A DNA stretch of 64,000 nucleotides, from contig JAHJWO010000032.1 in NCBI GenBank assembly GCA_018828145.1, positions 35,900 to 99,899 of the forward strand. The letters run 5' to 3'. Position numbers and translations under genes: made by a program. This document shows positions 61,065-64,000 of the stretch, in pieces. The stretch is from Alphaproteobacteria bacterium (GTDB taxonomy: Bacteria; Pseudomonadota; Alphaproteobacteria; Rhizobiales; Devosiaceae). The notes under the pieces are model-generated. The model did no database searches and was not told where the DNA came from. It was given only the letters and a program-made list of their open reading frames with translations. Positions within the stretch are counted from its first letter, which is position 1, and each line of letters opens with the position of its first letter.

Positions 61065-61999
61065 GCCGCATCGCGCGAGAAATTGTCCCGCGCCCCCGTC
61101 ATCAGGTAGATGAAGGCTTCTTCCAGTCCCGCCGGCTGCAGGCTCCAGCGATGGATACCGCGCGCCTCGAAACGGCGCACCGTTGCTTCCAGCGCCGCCG
61201 CATCGACCCCCGACACATGCAGCGTCGAGCCGAACCGGGCAATCTGCGCCACCCCCGGCTGGCCCGCGATCTCGGCATCCAGGGCCGCCAGCTCCGGCCC
61301 TTCGGCCCGCCACGTTGTCAGCCCGACCATTCCGGGAATGTCAGCCGATGGCCCGTCGATCAGCTTCTTGCCATAGGCGATATAGGTGATGAAATCGCAT
61401 TGTACGGCCTCGTCCATATAATGGGTCGAAACCAGCACGGTGACGCCTGCTTTGCTCAGCCGCCGGATCTCGTCCCAGAAGTCGCGCCGCGCCTTGGGGT
61501 CGACGCCCGCTGTCGGCTCGTCGAGCAGCAGCAGTTGCGGATCGTGGATCAGGCAGGCCGCCAGTGCCAGCCGCTGTTTCCACCCGCCCGAAAGCGTTCC
61601 GGCCAATTGTCCCGCCCGGTCGGCCAGCCCGAGATCGGCCAGCGCCGAACTCACCCGCGTCCTTCGGTCCCTCACGCCATACATGCGCGCCACGAAATCG
61701 AGATTTTCGCGGATGGAAAGGTCTTCGTAGAGGCTGAATTTCTGCGTCATGTAGCCGACCTGGGTCTTGATCGACTGCGCCTGCCTGCGCACGTCGAATC
61801 CCAGGCACGTGCCTTCGCCCGCATCGGGCAACAGCAGTCCGCACAGCATGCGGATCGTCGTGGTCTTGCCCGACCCGTTCGGTCCCAGAAACCCGTAGAT
61901 GGCGCCACGCGGCACGGAAATATCGAAGTGGTCCACCACCAGCTTGTCGCCAAAGCTCTTGGTCAGCCCGCGCACGTCGATGGCCTGCTGCCCGTTCAC
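61061..61999 (-). CDS. ABC exporter ATP-binding protein
   Basis: 312 residues. Walker A GPNGSGKTTTIRML (about 39-52), signature SGGWKQRLALAACL, Walker B LLLLDEPTAGVDP, switch His in VLVSTHYMDEA. A C-terminal extension of about 90 residues follows, as in YbhF/CcmA-like ATPases. Overlaps the HlyD gene upstream and the permease downstream by 4 bases each. Confidence 0.93.
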   Translation of the reverse strand: MNGQQAIDVRGLTKSFGDKLVVDHFDISVPRGAIYGFLGPNGSGKTTTIRMLCGLLLPDAGEGTCLGFDVRRQAQSIKTQVGYMTQKFSLYEDLSIRENLDFVARMYGVRDRRTRVSSALADLGLADRAGQLAGTLSGGWKQRLALAACLIHDPQLLLLDEPTAGVDPKARRDFWDEIRRLSKAGVTVLVSTHYMDEAVQCDFITYIAYGKKLIDGPSADIPGMVGLTTWRAEGPELAALDAEIAGQPGVAQIARFGSTLHVSGVDAAALEATVRRFEARGIHRWSLQPAGLEEAFIYLMTGARDNFSRDAA

Positions 62000-62934
62000 C
62001 GCGTCACCGTCACCGGTTGCCCCGGCTGCAGCGTGCCGGGAGAATCGAGTTCGGCCTCCACCAGGTAGACCAGCCGCCCGCGTTCTTCCCGCGAATAGAT
62101 CACCGGTGGTGTGGTCTGTGGTTCCCGTGCCAGATAGGTGATCCGCGCCGTCATCGCGGTGCAGCTATCGCAGCTTACCGCCACTGTCGCGCCCACCGCC
62201 AATGCCGCCCGCTCCGGCTCCGGCACGAAGAACCGCGCCTTGAGCGCCCCGGCGGGCATGATCGACACGACCGGCGCGCCCGCCGCCGCCATTTCGCCGG
62301 CCGAATAGAACAGCCGGTCCACCACGCCGGCCGTCGGCGCCAGCATGCGCCGGTCCCCCAGGTCGAGTGCCGCCCGCCTGGCGTCGGCCTCCGCCGCGGT
62401 CAGGTTTGCCTCCGCCGCGACCTGCTGGGCATTGCGCGCCGGCAGTTCCGCCACGCCCACCTGCGCAGTCAGCTGCTGCACCTGCGCCTGCGCCGCAGCC
62501 AGCGCTGCCCGATCCTGCTCGACGCGTACCGCCGGCACGGCGCCCGCCACCAGCAGCTTCTCGCTGCGGACCAGGTTCGCCTCCGCCAGCGCCAGGTCCG
62601 ATTGCGCCTTGCCCAGCGAGGCGCGGATCACGTCGATCTCCTGTGTGCGACTGCCGGTCACCAGGTTTTCCAGCGTTGCCCGCGCCGATGCCACCCGCGC
62701 CTCGGCCGCCTCCAGCAGCGCCTGATGCTGGCCATCCTCGAGCGCAAACAGCAGCTCCCCGGCCGCAACGGTCTGCCCCTCTTCTATGGCGATCCCGGAT
62801 ATGCGCCCGGCACTCACCGGCGCGACATAGACATAGTCGGCCTCGAGATACCCCGGATACCCCGCATCCTCCGCAACCCCGCCCGGCAGCATGGACAGGA
62901 TCGCCGCCAGCATGCCGGCAAAAAACTCGTTCAT
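61996..62934 (-). CDS. HlyD-family periplasmic adaptor protein
   Basis: 312 residues. N-terminal membrane anchor or signal (about 5-20), lipoyl-like half (DYVYVAPVSAGRISGIAIEE), a long coiled-coil hairpin (about 70-165, Ala-rich), and a barrel region (MLAPTAGVVDRLFYSAGEMA). Resembles YbhG/YhiI. It connects the ABC exporter to the outer membrane. Overlaps the TetR-family gene upstream by ATGA. Confidence 0.91.
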   Translation of the reverse strand: MNEFFAGMLAAILSMLPGGVAEDAGYPGYLEADYVYVAPVSAGRISGIAIEEGQTVAAGELLFALEDGQHQALLEAAEARVASARATLENLVTGSRTQEIDVIRASLGKAQSDLALAEANLVRSEKLLVAGAVPAVRVEQDRAALAAAQAQVQQLTAQVGVAELPARNAQQVAAEANLTAAEADARRAALDLGDRRMLAPTAGVVDRLFYSAGEMAAAGAPVVSIMPAGALKARFFVPEPERAALAVGATVAVSCDSCTAMTARITYLAREPQTTPPVIYSREERGRLVYLVEAELDSPGTLQPGQPVTVTR

Positions 62935-63578
62935 GGCCTGGCCTCCTCTGGCGCGGCGCTGAGGCCGTGAAACAGGATATCCAGATGGTTGGCGACCAGC
63001 CGGTCGAGCGACAGCCCTTCGCCCTCGGGCTTGATGCCGAAAAGCTCGCCCAGCGCTATATGCGCCAGCAGCGGTCCGATGATCGAGCGCACTGTCAGCT
63101 CGGGGTCGACGGGTCGCAGCTTGCCCGTCTCCACCCCGCGCCGGATCAGCCCGGTCAAGGCGGGAATGACCTTGTCGAGCACCTCCTGGCGATAGAAGGT
63201 CGCGATGGCGGGAAAGCTCATCACCTCGCGCAGGATCAGCTTGGGCACGGCAATCTTGTCGGGCTGGCCCAGTTGCTCGACCAGGATCATCATCAGCATG
63301 GTGATCGGCATGCGCGGATCGCCGTCGAATGTCTCGAGGTCCGGCAGCGCGCGCAGCGCAATCGGCGCCACCGCCCGCCGCACGATCCCCTCGATCAGCG
63401 CTTCCTTGGATGGGAAATAGAGATAGACCGTTCCCTTGGAGACGCCGGCACGCTTGGCCACGTCCTCCACCCGGGCAGCCGCGAACCCTTTCTCAACGAA
63501 CACCGCCAGCGCCGCATCCAGCACCTCATCCGGTCGCGCCTCGGCCCGTCGCCGGAATTTCTTGGACATATCGGACAT
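62931..63578 (-). CDS. TetR-family regulator of the exporter operon (CecR-like)
   Basis: 215 residues from ATG 63578. Helix-turn-helix at about 15-65 (VLDAALAVFVEKGFAAARVE, VAKRAGVSKGTVYLYFPSKE) and a helical TetR_C domain with AVPKLILREVMSFPAIATFY. First gene of the four-gene operon TetR-HlyD-ATPase-permease, as in the CecR-YbhGFSR arrangement. A symmetric operator overlaps its promoter, so it likely represses the whole unit. Confidence 0.92.
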   Translation of the reverse strand: MSDMSKKFRRRAEARPDEVLDAALAVFVEKGFAAARVEDVAKRAGVSKGTVYLYFPSKEALIEGIVRRAVAPIALRALPDLETFDGDPRMPITMLMMILVEQLGQPDKIAVPKLILREVMSFPAIATFYRQEVLDKVIPALTGLIRRGVETGKLRPVDPELTVRSIIGPLLAHIALGELFGIKPEGEGLSLDRLVANHLDILFHGLSAAPEEARP

Positions 63579-63600
63579 CACGCAGCTCCACTCTGTCCCA

Positions 63601-63629
63601 TTAATAACTGACCAGTCAGTCAGTTGCAA
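63601..63629 (-). promoter_or_regulatory. promoter with overlapping TetR-type operator
   Basis: On the minus strand TTGCAA (63629-63624), 17-base spacer, TATTAA (63606-63601). The spacer holds the inverted repeat AACTGAC (63606-63612)/GTCAGTT (63619-63625), a typical TetR-family operator. Binding would block RNA polymerase directly. Confidence 0.75.
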
Positions 63630-63707
63630 GACTGTACTGCGTGGGTTGGAGGAGGGGCATCGAGTCGTGCCGGGGCATGATGCCCGGTCCACCCACCGCA
63701 GCTCCCC

Positions 63708-63726
63708 CTCTCCCCTTGCGGGAGAG
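63708..63726. repeat. short palindromic hairpin
   Basis: CTCTCCC (63708-63714) and GGGAGAG (63720-63726) around CTTGC, same type as the hairpin at 32606-32628. Confidence 0.6.
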
Positions 63727-63739
63727 TGGCCCCCGACGC

Positions 63740-63782
63740 GTTCAGCAGAGCGCAGCTTAAGGGGTGCTGCGCTCTGCTGAAC
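63740..63782. repeat. 17-bp perfect inverted repeat
   Basis: GTTCAGCAGAGCGCAGC (63740-63756) and its exact complement (63766-63782) with a 9-base loop. No T-run, so it is a structural repeat and not a standard terminator. Confidence 0.8.
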
Positions 63783-63834
63783 GGATGTGGAGGCGAAGCC
63801 TCGTTCGGCGCACTGTCTCGCCCACCCACAGATC

Positions 63835-63917
63835 GTCACCCTCGGGCTTGACCCGAGGGCTCTTCACTTGCCGAGCGTCGGTAAAGTGCAGGTCCTCGGG
63901 TCAGGCCCGAGGGTGAC
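63835..63917. repeat. dispersed CCCTCGGGCTTGACCCGAGGG-type palindromic repeat pair
   Basis: GTCACCCTCGGGCTTGACCC (from 63835) continues into GAGGG and is followed by an inverted copy ending CCCGAGGGTGAC (63894-63917). This Rhizobiales-type intergenic repeat forms nested hairpins. Confidence 0.7.
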
Positions 63918-64000
63918 CACCGAGTTTGCTGGAGATTTCGAGCTTCATCCCCAACTTGTCCCCGCCCCGGCCGGCTCGACTAGAATGGGTCCATCACTCC

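Larger units (their letters stand above)
63579..64000. other. 422-base stretch without a gene
   Basis: Holds the promoter/operator of the TetR-family gene (63601-63629) and three palindromic repeats (63708-63917). The remaining bases to 64000 show no ORF with a convincing start or family signature on either strand. Confidence 0.7.

Noticed and set aside
1..64000. CRISPR arrays, insertion sequences, prophage genes
   Set aside because: No regularly spaced repeats, transposase or phage structural genes were seen; the only XRE/S24 regulator has no phage neighbours.

Overview
The window looks like the chromosome of a high-GC alphaproteobacterium of the Hyphomicrobiales, probably Devosia or a close relative. 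This is inferred from gene content: C4-pathway 5-aminolevulinate synthase, class I lysyl-tRNA synthetase, the long Dcd deaminase, MucR, a PodJ-like polarity protein, SAM-II control of a sulfhydrylase gene, EcfG-type (GGAAC/CGTT) and FnrL-type (TTGAC/GTCAA) sites. No IS element, phage or CRISPR array is visible. Genes are tightly packed, many overlapping by 4 bases.

Layout. 1-5.7 kb: chemotaxis block (MCP fragment, CheW, CheR, CheB and a soluble MCP-like protein with a CheZ-like motif). 5.7-12.5 kb: dcd, SAM-II-controlled metZ, a periplasmic binding protein, a TerB-like protein, lysK, a GNAT acetyltransferase and an S24 repressor. 12.6-20.4 kb: membrane PQQ dehydrogenase behind an EcfG-type promoter, a CtaG-like assembly factor, small membrane proteins and a heme-copper oxidase (subunit II, fused subunits I+III) lacking the K-channel lysine. 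20.5-26.4 kb: DUF952 protein, pyrD, a LuxR-type regulator and a large PodJ-like gene. 26.5-35.7 kb: TauE exporter pair, DNA-repair pair PdeM/Lhr-like helicase, a kinase, a MATE pump, and an ECF42-like sigma factor with its YCII/DGPF partner. 35.7-47.3 kb: hybrid histidine kinase, mscL, a frameshifted response regulator, a leaderless ArsR/AHSA1 pair, SDR/TetR pair, flavodoxin and hemA behind FNR-type boxes, OmpA lipoprotein, a PRC-barrel stress gene and mucR. 47.5-48.8 kb: an in-frame chimera of a WecB-type epimerase and an NfrB-type glycosyltransferase. 48.9-57.8 kb: complete heme-uptake locus (TonB receptor, hemP, hmuSTUV, a small periplasmic protein, exbB, exbD, tonB). 57.9-64 kb: tRNA-Thr, murA and a TetR/HlyD/ABC exporter operon, then an intergenic stretch of palindromic repeats.

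Connections. Heme synthesis (hemA), heme uptake (hmu/exb/tonB) and a heme-copper oxidase lie in one window. Three alternative-sigma or redox signatures recur: EcfG-type promoters at the PQQ dehydrogenase and PRC-barrel genes, FNR-type boxes at hemA and the flavodoxin, and an ECF42-like promoter before its own operon. A family of about 120-bp inverted-repeat elements sits at gene edges and in two places appears to supply the start codon of a neighbouring gene. Six convergent gene pairs share exactly the four bases CTAG as overlapping TAG stops.
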